Shown here piece after piece: positions 1 through 5,261 of a stretch of 5,261 nt of DNA. Origin of the DNA: an uncultured Victivallaceae bacterium (lineage in GTDB: Bacteria; Verrucomicrobiota; Lentisphaeria; Victivallales; Victivallaceae); the NCBI GenBank assembly GCA_934663655.1, contig CAKUKT010000199.1:1-5261 (forward strand), read 5' to 3'. The position numbers and the translations under genes were made by a program. Each line of letters opens with the position of its first letter. Position 1 is the stretch's first letter. The notes under the pieces are model-generated. The model searched no databases. It saw only the letters and a list, made by a program, of their open reading frames with translations, and was not told the DNA's origin.

Positions 1-588
1 TGCGTCGGCCGGGAGAAAGAGGTGCTTTCCAGTCTCAGTTTTTATATCAATGACAATAAGGGAAAGTTCATTGTCCGTGGTGGAGCTTCGGAGACCTGGT
101 ATGTCAAGAACATGCCCTGGGGGTATCTGCTGAACTACACCGGATATGTATCGAATGTCGATCTGATGATCTGCCCATCGCTGAATCCGGACGGCAAATT
201 CAATGCCGCCGTCGATCCGGCCCGTCAGTTGATTTACGGCATGCCCCGTTATATGACCAACTGGGGGCCGTACCTCCGTTCCTATACCGTTACTCCCGGC
301 GGCAGTGAATGTATCGAATTTAACGGAATAACCGGGAACAAGATGATTCTTACCGATTCCATCGCCACAACCCTGACTCCCCGCAAGCAGATATTTGAAT
401 GGTCGTTTGCGAGCGGCAGTACCAATATCGCCCACTTCCGGCACAGCGACCGTGCGAATATAGGTTGGATCGACGGACATGTCGCCAAAGCACTTCCGCA
501 GGAGGTCAAGGCGGAAATCAAGAACGAAGATGGTACATCGCTGTTTGTCTCTTACGGCGACGCGAACGGCAACAAGAGAACAATCTGA
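1..588 (+). CDS. Pseudopilin-like H-X9-DG protein, 5' end cut by window (copy 1)
   Basis: The reading frame is open from base 1 and ends at TGA 586-588, giving 195 visible residues; the true start lies outside the window. Aligned with the complete paralogue at 1037-1840, the first visible residue matches its Cys73. The missing part should therefore be about 72 residues, holding the leader and the prepilin-type membrane helix. The visible part is the secreted C-terminal domain. It has an ICPS motif (visible residues 57-60) and the block HSDRANIGWIDG, which fits the prepilin-associated H-X9-DG motif exactly (His148 to Asp158-Gly159), followed by a tail of about 35 residues. Members of this group carry a type IV pilin-like N-terminus and are thought to be exported and possibly anchored by a type II secretion/pilus-like machine; their substrate is unknown. 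A strong terminator follows 60 bases after the stop. The family call is firm; the biological role is unknown. Confidence 0.85.
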   Translation, partial: CVGREKEVLSSLSFYINDNKGKFIVRGGASETWYVKNMPWGYLLNYTGYVSNVDLMICPSLNPDGKFNAAVDPARQLIYGMPRYMTNWGPYLRSYTVTPGGSECIEFNGITGNKMILTDSIATTLTPRKQIFEWSFASGSTNIAHFRHSDRANIGWIDGHVAKALPQEVKAEIKNEDGTSLFVSYGDANGNKRTI

Positions 589-647
589 ATCGCCGGAAAC
601 AGAAATAGAACGAACTGCCCCGGGGAATCCTCCTCCTCCGGAGCGCG

Positions 648-670
648 GCGCCGGAAGGCGCTTTTTTTTT
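648..670 (+). terminator. Intrinsic terminator after pseudopilin copy 1
   Basis: A perfect 5-bp GC stem (GCGCC 648-652 with GGCGC 657-661) closes a GGAA tetraloop and is followed directly by nine T (662-670). It lies 60 bases after the stop of the first gene, so that gene probably ends its own transcript instead of reading through into the second copy. Confidence 0.85.
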
Positions 671-838
671 GCCGCTTGAAGCATAACCGGCCTTTTCGGG
701 CAACATGCGCCGGAAAGGAGCTCTTTTGCGGCAGCGGTGTCGGCTGAGCCGCGGGCAGCGGAATCTCTCCGGTTGAGTCGAGCAAAAATTGTTGTTTTTC
801 ATGCATCACCATCGCGGTTGCCGGAGAGAACTTATATT

Positions 839-856
839 CTTCCGGCGCGCCGGAAG
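839..856. repeat. Perfect 18-bp palindrome
   Basis: CTTCCGGCGCGCCGGAAG reads identically on both strands with no spacer. It contains two copies of the locally abundant TTCCGG/CCGGAA hexamer head to head. It lies about 180 bases upstream of the second pseudopilin start, and could be a binding site for a dimeric regulator or a chance product of the hexamer bias. Confidence 0.6.
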
Positions 857-863
857 GATACGG

Positions 864-889
864 AAAAACTTGATAAATCAAGGGTTTTT
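864..889. repeat. AT-rich dyad (CTTGAT-AA-ATCAAG with A5/T5 flanks)
   Basis: The arms CTTGAT (869-874) and ATCAAG (877-882) are exact inverse copies around a 2-base centre. A run of five A on the left (864-868) and five T on the right (885-889) extends the symmetry, broken only by an inserted GG. The 2-base centre and AT-rich arms fit an operator better than an RNA hairpin terminator. Its position upstream of the second pseudopilin gene suggests control of that gene; this is inference. Confidence 0.45.
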
Positions 890-891
890 GA

Positions 892-924
892 AAAATTGAC
901 AGCAATTGGTTACGAAAATTGACA
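892..924. repeat. Direct repeat AAAATTGACA x2
   Basis: The 10-mer AAAATTGACA occurs exactly at 892-901 and 915-924, a period of 23 bases, close to two helical turns. Each copy contains TTGACA, the consensus -35 hexamer, but no acceptable -10 box lies 15-19 bases downstream of either. They may be activator or repressor sites instead of paired promoters. Confidence 0.45.
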
Positions 925-941
925 CCAGTAGATGCTGCTTT

Positions 942-984
942 TTTTCACCACCCCGCCTAAAATATTATATATGCAAATTATGAT
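942..984 (+). promoter_or_regulatory. Possible promoter of pseudopilin copy 2
   Basis: This is an AT-rich patch in a GC-rich window, 53-95 bases upstream of the start codon. It offers TATTAT (963-968), overlapping TATATA (966-971) and TATGAT (979-984) as -10 candidates. The best nearby -35 is TTTTCA (942-947), 18 bases from TATATA. No pair matches the consensus well, so the exact promoter is uncertain. Confidence 0.3.
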
Positions 985-1026
985 ACGTTTTTGGTCATCG
1001 TCAATGGCACCTGGTTAAATTCGAAT

Positions 1027-1032
1027 GGAGGG
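1027..1032 (+). promoter_or_regulatory. Shine-Dalgarno that fixes the start of pseudopilin copy 2
   Basis: GGAGGG lies 4 bases before ATG 1037-1039. It overlaps an earlier in-frame ATG at 1025-1027, which has no purine-rich site of its own. The ribosome site therefore argues for initiation at 1037 and not at 1025. Confidence 0.7.
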
Positions 1033-1036
1033 AAAA

Positions 1037-1840
<804 letters not shown>

Positions 1841-1871
1841 TTTTCGGTTCAGGCGCGACGTGGTCGCGGAT

Positions 1872-1902
1872 ACGGCGGAGCTGCGGCTCCGTCGTTTTTT
1901 TT
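1872..1902 (+). terminator. Intrinsic terminator after pseudopilin copy 2
   Basis: A 10-bp stem (1872-1881 with 1886-1895; one G-T wobble at 1875/1892) closes the tetraloop TGCG. It runs into eight T (1895-1902, the first of which pairs at the stem base). It begins 31 bases after the stop codon and is the strongest terminator in the window. Confidence 0.9.
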
Positions 1903-1930
1903 GGGGAGGGGGGGCCGATTTAGGTAATTT

Positions 1931-1967
1931 ACGATAGATAAGTTGCTGCTCCATCGTTTTTTTGGGG
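1931..1967 (+). repeat. Decayed second copy of the terminator
   Basis: Bases 1941-1967 repeat 1879-1906 (terminator arm, T-tract and GGGG) with three mismatches and one missing T. A weak stem is still possible: ACGATAGA (1931-1938) against TCCATCGT (1950-1957) with one internal mismatch, followed by seven T in total (1957-1963). It may be a weak backup terminator or a relic of a local duplication. Confidence 0.5.
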
Positions 1968-1977
1968 GGATGTCCGG

Positions 1978-2002
1978 AAAAAAAACGACGGCCTCCGGAG
2001 GC
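1978..2002 (-). terminator. Inverted terminator-like element (minus-strand reading)
   Basis: AAAAAAAACGACGG (1978-1991) is the exact reverse complement of 1889-1902, the last 14 bases of the copy 2 terminator. Next to it lies the 12-bp palindrome GCCTCCGGAGGC (1991-2002). Read on the minus strand this gives a hairpin, five bases, then eight T. The gap between stem and T-tract makes it a poor terminator. It could stop antisense transcription into the pseudopilin gene. Confidence 0.35.
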
Positions 2003-2036
2003 TCTGCCTGATTTCGCCGGTGCCTCCTGAGGGGGA

Positions 2037-2064
2037 TTGAAAATCGACCGGGAAATGCTATTGT
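2037..2064 (+). promoter_or_regulatory. Probable promoter of the URO-D family gene
   Basis: TTGAAA (2037-2042) and TATTGT (2059-2064) are separated by 16 bases. TGC stands directly before the -10 box, fitting an extended -10 (TGn). This would give a leader of roughly 115-120 bases before ATG 2189. The match is by eye only. Confidence 0.4.
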
Positions 2065-2170
2065 AAGATGTTGTCGACGGGAGGTCGTTGTATCCAGTCG
2101 GGCGTTGAACATCTTCATAAAAGAGAGCAGAGCATTTCGGCGGATCGGGAGGCGCCTGGTCGGTTGAACG

Positions 2171-2178
2171 AGGAAAGG
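2171..2178 (+). promoter_or_regulatory. Ribosome binding site of the URO-D family gene
   Basis: The purine-rich AGGAAAGG ends 10 bases before ATG 2189, a workable although slightly long spacing. It supports this start over the out-of-frame ATG at 2193. Confidence 0.5.
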
Positions 2179-2188
2179 CAGGGCGAAT

Positions 2189-3277
2189 ATGGATGGCGGC
2201 AGAAGCAATCTCCTGAATATTTTTCGGCGGCAGGGAATCCGGCACGCGGTTCCGGAGTTCTCGCTTTGTCCGGCGATGATCGACAAGGTGGAACGGCGTT
2301 TCGGAAGCCGGGACTATGCCGGAGTATTCGGTCTGCCGATCCGGAACTCCGGATATTCGTTTCTCCGTCAGGACTTCACCGACTGGCAGCGGAAGTTTTT
2401 CTCGGACGTGAAGTTTCTGCCGTCAACCAATTTCGACCTCTGGGGCGTCGCCCGGGAATCCACTCCGGAATCGATGCATATGAGCCGGATGTACTTCCCG
2501 ATGCGGGACTTCACTGAACTGGAGCAGTTCCGGAAGTACCCCTATCCGGAGTTTGCTGCTTCCCAGCAGGAGGCGGCCGCCCGGGAAATCCGGGAACTGC
2601 ACGAGAAGGATATTTTCGTCTGCGGCAATATGCAGTGCACGGTCTGGGAGACCGCCTGGTATATGCGCGGTATGGAGGCGTTGATGGTCGATATGATGGA
2701 GGAGAGCGAATGTGCGGTTTACCATCTCGACCGGGTCACGGAGATTTCCAGCCGCCGCGCCGCCGCTTACGCCGAAGCGGGGGCGGATCTGGTGTTTCTC
2801 GGCGATGATATCGGCATGCAGCACACGATCATGATGTCGGAAGAGTTGTACCGGCGATGGCTGAAGCCGCGGTTGGCGCGGGTGATTGCGGCGGCCCGGG
2901 CGAAGAAACCGGAGGTGTTGATCTGCTACCACTCCTGCGGCTACATCGAACCCTTTATCGAAGATCTGATTGAGGTCGGGGTGGATATTCTGAATCCGGT
3001 TCAGCCGGAATGCATGAACTTTGCCGATATCCACCGGAAGTATGGTTCGCGGCTTTCCTTCTGGGGTACGCTCGGTACTCAGACGTTGTTTCCGCACGGA
3101 ACTCCGGAGGAGGTCTATCGGGAGACCATCGGCAATCTGCGGATCGCCGGGGCGCAGGGGGGATTGCTGGCCGCCCCCACCCATCTGGTCGAACCTGAAG
3201 TCCCGCTGGAAAACATTATCGCCTATGTTCAGGCCTGCAATGACTTCACTCCCGGAGAGCCGGTTCCGGAGGATTGA
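2189..3277 (+). CDS. Uroporphyrinogen decarboxylase (URO-D/MtaA) family protein
   Basis: The 362-residue product has the length and C-terminal pattern of the URO-D superfamily, in the branch that resembles MtaA/CmuA methyltransferases and not haem-pathway HemE. Visible marks are ADLVFLGDDIGM (about 200-210), YRRWLKPRL (221-229), and ICYHSCGYIEPFIEDLIEVGVDILNPVQ (about 245-272) with the metal-site motif His248-Ser-Cys250-Gly. Near the end comes APTHLVEPEVPLENI (329-343). In MtaA-type enzymes zinc is held by His-X-Cys plus a later Cys in an APGC motif; here the matching position reads APTH, so His332 may replace that Cys (inference). The likely role is cytoplasmic transfer of a methyl or methoxy-derived group between a corrinoid protein and a thiol or tetrahydrofolate; the substrate cannot be read from the sequence. 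No corrinoid-binding protein gene is adjacent. It appears to be transcribed alone and converges with the minus-strand operon. Confidence 0.85.
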   Translation: MDGGRSNLLNIFRRQGIRHAVPEFSLCPAMIDKVERRFGSRDYAGVFGLPIRNSGYSFLRQDFTDWQRKFFSDVKFLPSTNFDLWGVARESTPESMHMSRMYFPMRDFTELEQFRKYPYPEFAASQQEAAAREIRELHEKDIFVCGNMQCTVWETAWYMRGMEALMVDMMEESECAVYHLDRVTEISSRRAAAYAEAGADLVFLGDDIGMQHTIMMSEELYRRWLKPRLARVIAAARAKKPEVLICYHSCGYIEPFIEDLIEVGVDILNPVQPECMNFADIHRKYGSRLSFWGTLGTQTLFPHGTPEEVYRETIGNLRIAGAQGGLLAAPTHLVEPEVPLENIIAYVQACNDFTPGEPVPED

Positions 3278-3418
3278 ACATCGGCCGGAAGCGTCAACGT
3301 ATTGCCGGGTGCCAAAGTCCCCTGGTTTCCGTGTTCCCCGATCGGTGTCCATTCCGGGGCGGGGGCTGCCGCAGTTTTCCTGATTTCCGGTTGTTCGGGC
3401 CGGTTACTGGGGAAGAGG
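3278..3418. other. Convergent spacer without a clear terminator
   Basis: This is the 141-base gap between the stop of the URO-D gene and the stop of the minus-strand GNAT gene. I find only weak hairpins: CCCCG...CGGGG around 3336-3360, and GCGG/CCGC before AGTTTT near 3360-3377. None is followed by a proper T-tract on either strand. Termination may be factor-dependent, or the transcripts may overlap. Confidence 0.5.
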
Positions 3419-3892
3419 TCATCCTTCCGGTTCAATCATCAGCGCGACTTCGTCGCAGCATTCGTTTTTCGGGCAGTTGGCGCAGTCGCTCCAGATCTTC
3501 TCCGGGAATTGCCGCCGATCGACAATGTGGAAACCGAGCCGCATGAAAAACTCCGGCTGGCCGGTCAGAGTGAATAGACGCCAGCGGCCGGAACGCAGCC
3601 GCATTCCGGCGATAATCGCTTCGATCATCGCCCGGCCTACCCCCTTGCCCTGATCCTCCGGTGCGACGACGACCGACCGCACCTCGTAGAGGTTGCCGCC
3701 GAAGTCGCGCACCGCCGCGCAGCCGCGGATGAGACCGCCACGTTCGGCGACCAGAAAGTTACCGAGATAAAACCGGATATCATCCTCGCTGCGGCGGAGC
3801 ACGATTCCCTGTTTCGCATATATTTCCAGCAGCCGGAAGATTTCCGGAACGTCTCTCTCCTCCGCATTGCGGATGACGAGCAGGTTTTTCAC
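3419..3892 (-). CDS. GNAT N-acetyltransferase, short N-acetylglutamate synthase type
   Basis: The 157-residue product starts at GTG (3892-3890), which overlaps the accA stop as GTGA; GGGGAG inside the end of accA can serve as ribosome site. It is a single GNAT domain. IRNAEERDVPEIFRLLEIYA opens the fold, YEVRSVVVAPEDQGKGVG (69-86) contains the acetyl-CoA loop Q81-G-K-G-V-G86, and FTLTGQPEFFMRLGF (107-121) forms the end of the fold. The tail FPEKIWSDCANCPKNECCDE (129-148) is typical of short ArgA-like enzymes that acetylate glutamate, the first step of arginine synthesis. It carries four Cys (137, 140, 145, 146) that could bind metal. Translational coupling with accA suggests co-expression; both enzymes use acetyl-CoA. 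The GNAT fold is certain; the substrate glutamate is a family-based inference. Confidence 0.85.
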   Translation of the reverse strand: MKNLLVIRNAEERDVPEIFRLLEIYAKQGIVLRRSEDDIRFYLGNFLVAERGGLIRGCAAVRDFGGNLYEVRSVVVAPEDQGKGVGRAMIEAIIAGMRLRSGRWRLFTLTGQPEFFMRLGFHIVDRRQFPEKIWSDCANCPKNECCDEVALMIEPEG

Positions 3893-4923
3893 GCCTTGCC
3901 GCTCCCCGCTTTTTCATTCTCGGCAGTTCCGGGAGCGGGATTGGTATCCGTCGCCGCCGGTTCCGGCTCGAGTTCGATGACCTTGCCCATGTTCCGGAAC
4001 TTCCGGTAACGTTGTTCCACGAGCGCCGAAGGCGAGGAGCGCCGCAGCGCGGCAAGATTGCGGGCCAGCGCTTCGCCGAGTCTGGCCGCCGCCTGATCGA
4101 AATCGGAATGAGCGCCGCCCGGCGGTTCCGGGACGATTTCATCGGCGACGCCGAGTTCGAGAAGTTTCTCGGCGGTGAGCTTCAGCGCCTCCGCCGCCTG
4201 GGGTGCGAACTTGCGGTCTTTCCAGAGAATGGCGGCACAGCCTTCCGGCGTGATTACCGAATAATAGGCGTTTTCCATGATCAGCACCTTGTTGCCGACG
4301 CCGATGCCGATCGCTCCGCCGGAACCGCCTTCACCGATGATTACCGAAATGACCGGCACCCGGAGTTTGAACATGTCCCGCAGGTTGACCGCGATTGCCT
4401 CGGCAATATGGCGCTCTTCGCTGGAGATGCCGGGAAAGGCTCCCGGGGTGTCGATCAGCGTGATGATCGGCACTCCGGCTTTGTCGGCCAGCTGCATGAG
4501 CCGCATGGCCTTGCGGTATCCCTCGGGCGACGGCCAGCCGAAGTTGCGCATCACGTTGCTTTTCATGTCGCGTCCCTTCTGGGTGCCGATAACCATCACC
4601 GGCTTTCCGTGAAAGAAGGCGAATCCGCCGACGATGGCTTTGTCGTCGTGAAAGCGACGATCTCCGGAAAGTTCGATGAAGTTGTTGAAAAGTCGTTCGA
4701 TGTAGTCGAGCGTATAGGGACGGTTCGGATGGCGCGCGATCTGAATGCGCTGCCACGGAGAAAGGTTATCGTAGATCTCGCGGCGCATGGTGTCGAGACG
4801 GTCGGTAAGGGCGGAGATTTCCGCAGAGATGTCGATGTCGTCGAGGGAAATTTTTTTCAGATCCTCGATTTTCCGCTGCAACTCAAGAATCGGTTTTTCA
4901 AACTCGAATGAGACTTCCGGCAT
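3889..4923 (-). CDS. accA: Acetyl-CoA carboxylase, carboxyltransferase subunit alpha
   Basis: AccA works with AccD to move the carboxyl group from carboxybiotin on AccB to acetyl-CoA, making malonyl-CoA for fatty acid synthesis in the cytoplasm. The 344-residue product is complete. An N-terminal helical region (about 8-60, FEKPILELQRKIEDLKK) is followed by RHPNRPYTLDYI (64-75) and the crotonase-like carboxyltransferase core: DDKAIVGGFAF (93-103), GTQKGRD (113-119), ITLIDTPGAFPG (154-165), GEGGSGGAIGIGVGN (197-211) and VITPEGCAAILWK (223-235). The glycine-rich segment forms the expected oxyanion and CoA pocket. After about residue 316 comes an extra Pro/Ala/Glu-rich tail of about 28 residues with no known domain, making it slightly longer than usual. 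Start ATG 4923-4921 is preceded on the minus strand by AGGAG at a 9-base spacing. It lies 35 bases after the L,D-transpeptidase gene and overlaps the GNAT gene by 4 bases. accD is not in the window. Confidence 0.97.
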   Translation of the reverse strand: MPEVSFEFEKPILELQRKIEDLKKISLDDIDISAEISALTDRLDTMRREIYDNLSPWQRIQIARHPNRPYTLDYIERLFNNFIELSGDRRFHDDKAIVGGFAFFHGKPVMVIGTQKGRDMKSNVMRNFGWPSPEGYRKAMRLMQLADKAGVPIITLIDTPGAFPGISSEERHIAEAIAVNLRDMFKLRVPVISVIIGEGGSGGAIGIGVGNKVLIMENAYYSVITPEGCAAILWKDRKFAPQAAEALKLTAEKLLELGVADEIVPEPPGGAHSDFDQAAARLGEALARNLAALRRSSPSALVEQRYRKFRNMGKVIELEPEPAATDTNPAPGTAENEKAGSGKA

Positions 4924-4932
4924 AATTGTTTT

Positions 4933-4937
4933 CTCCT
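4933..4937 (-). promoter_or_regulatory. Ribosome binding site of accA
   Basis: On the minus strand AGGAG stands 9 bases before the accA ATG, inside the 35-base gap after the transpeptidase gene. The gap has no room for a convincing promoter, which supports cotranscription. Confidence 0.7.
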
Positions 4938-4958
4938 GAAAAGAGGTCCTGGTCGGGA

Positions 4959-5261
4959 TCAGTCGACAAAGCCGACCGGAGTGCGGTTCGGTGAGAGCAG
5001 ATATATCTTCTCGACGTCGGCGTTGCGCATTCTGATGCAGCCGTTGCTGAGCGAGCGCGTCACATCCACCCCTTCGGGCGAACCGTGAATGCCGAAACCC
5101 CGCAACGGGCGACCGGGGTTGCCGGAGGCGGCCAACTTGAGGAAATAATCGCCGAGAATGTTCTCTTTCTCTCCATATTTGTAAATGCCTCCGTCCGGCG
5201 CATACCAGTCCGGATGGCGCAGACGGGCCGATATAACAAACGATGCGGTGGGGGTTTTTCC
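4959..5261 (-). CDS. L,D-transpeptidase (YkuD domain), C-terminal part, 5' end cut by window
   Basis: The minus strand is open from the window edge (5261) to TGA 4961-4959, giving 100 residues and no start codon in view. The fragment begins GKTPTASFVISARLRHPDW, the strand where YkuD domains typically read GKTPTG. It continues to GFGIHGSPEG (His59-Gly60-Ser61 of the fragment) and the catalytic block SNGCIRMRNADVEKIY, with nucleophile Cys75, Arg77 and the preceding Ser72-Asn73-Gly74. These are the H-G and S-X-G-C-I/V-R signatures of L,D-transpeptidases. Such enzymes act in the periplasm or cell wall, forming 3-3 peptidoglycan cross-links or attaching proteins or other acceptors to the stem peptide. 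Export signals and any LysM domain would lie in the missing N-terminal part. It is the most upstream visible gene of the operon with accA and the GNAT gene. Confidence 0.92.
   Translation of the reverse strand, partial: GKTPTASFVISARLRHPDWYAPDGGIYKYGEKENILGDYFLKLAASGNPGRPLRGFGIHGSPEGVDVTRSLSNGCIRMRNADVEKIYLLSPNRTPVGFVD

Larger units (their letters stand above)
671..1026. other. Long non-coding spacer between the two pseudopilin genes
   Basis: I see no believable gene between the first terminator and the second pseudopilin gene. The left half (671-838) is GC-rich and shows only weak dyads such as CGGC-TGA-GCCG near 739-749. The right half (839-1026) turns AT-rich and holds an 18-bp palindrome, a second dyad, a 10-base direct repeat and TATA-like hexamers; these are listed separately. 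The simplest reading is a 5' control region or leader for the second gene. A small RNA cannot be ruled out, but nothing in the sequence positively supports one. Confidence 0.55.
1903..2188. other. Spacer with decayed terminator copies and the leader of the URO-D gene
   Basis: No gene is supported here. The first part (1903-2002) is low-complexity, with G-runs, T-runs and A-runs that look like degraded copies of the preceding terminator. The second part (2037-2188) carries a promoter-like element and the ribosome site of the downstream gene. Short open frames through it show no start context or family resemblance. Confidence 0.6.

Noticed and set aside
618..625. CCCCGGGG palindrome after pseudopilin copy 1
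   Set aside because: It is only 8 bp, common in GC-rich DNA, and lies just before a proper terminator; no function can be argued.
552..905. Possible minus-strand gene across the first terminator and spacer
   Set aside because: It overlaps the end of copy 1 and a strong terminator. It is very Arg/Pro-rich with no start context.
737..922. Possible small gene (61 codons, GTG start) in the spacer before pseudopilin copy 2
   Set aside because: It has no ribosome site, starts in a GC-rich hairpin region, crosses the palindrome and repeats, and the peptide has no family character.
896..924. The two TTGACA hexamers as -35 promoter boxes
   Set aside because: At 15-19 bases downstream of either there is no acceptable -10 hexamer, and the TATA-like boxes at 963-984 are too far away. 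They are recorded as a direct repeat instead.
1025..1036. Upstream ATG as the start of pseudopilin copy 2
   Set aside because: The Shine-Dalgarno GGAGGG overlaps this ATG and is placed for ATG 1037; no purine-rich site precedes 1025.
2423..3352. Long open frame on the minus strand opposite the URO-D family gene
   Set aside because: It lies antisense to a family-supported gene, with no ribosome site and no domain pattern.
3336..3377. Hairpins in the convergent spacer as a bidirectional terminator
   Set aside because: The stems are 4-5 bp with long loops and lack a T-tract on both strands.
4012..4911. Long open frame on the plus strand opposite accA
   Set aside because: accA is certain from its motifs; the opposite frame is His/Arg/Asp-rich without any recognisable domain.

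Overview
The window looks like a chromosomal segment from a GC-rich member of the Lentisphaerae (Victivallis-like) or a close relative in the PVC superphylum. This is an inference from gene content: secreted pseudopilin-like proteins with an FTLIELLVVIAIIAILASM N-terminus and an H-X9-DG motif, a uroporphyrinogen-decarboxylase (URO-D) family protein, and a heavy excess of the hexamer TTCCGG/CCGGAA. No rRNA, tRNA, CRISPR array, transposase or integrase is visible.

Left part (1-1902, + strand): two paralogous pseudopilin-like genes stand in tandem. The first is cut by the window edge (1-588); the second is complete (about 1037-1840). Where both are visible they align without gaps over 195 residues at about 63% identity by hand count. 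Each is followed by its own strong intrinsic terminator (648-670 and 1872-1902), so they look like separate transcription units. The 448-base spacer between them holds a palindrome, a second dyad, a 10-base direct repeat and an AT-rich promoter-like stretch, probably the control region of the second gene.

Middle (1903-3277): a non-coding stretch carries a decayed second copy of the terminator, plus an inverted third copy of its T-tract box. A promoter-like element follows, then a complete URO-D/MtaA-like gene with the metal-site motif HSCG, probably a corrinoid- or thiol-linked methyltransferase and not a haem enzyme.

Right part (3419-5261, - strand): a compact operon reads leftwards, with the end of a YkuD-type L,D-transpeptidase (5' cut by the window edge), then accA 35 bases downstream, then a GNAT acetyltransferase of the short N-acetylglutamate synthase type. 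The GNAT GTG start overlaps the accA stop (GTGA). The operon joins envelope peptidoglycan cross-linking, malonyl-CoA supply and probably arginine/acetyl-amino-acid metabolism. It converges on the URO-D gene across a 141-base spacer in which I see no convincing terminator.

Nothing here is clearly a new defence or mobile system. The items most worth a second look are the duplicated pseudopilin-like cassettes with their control region, the modified metal site of the URO-D protein, the decayed terminator array and the hexamer bias.
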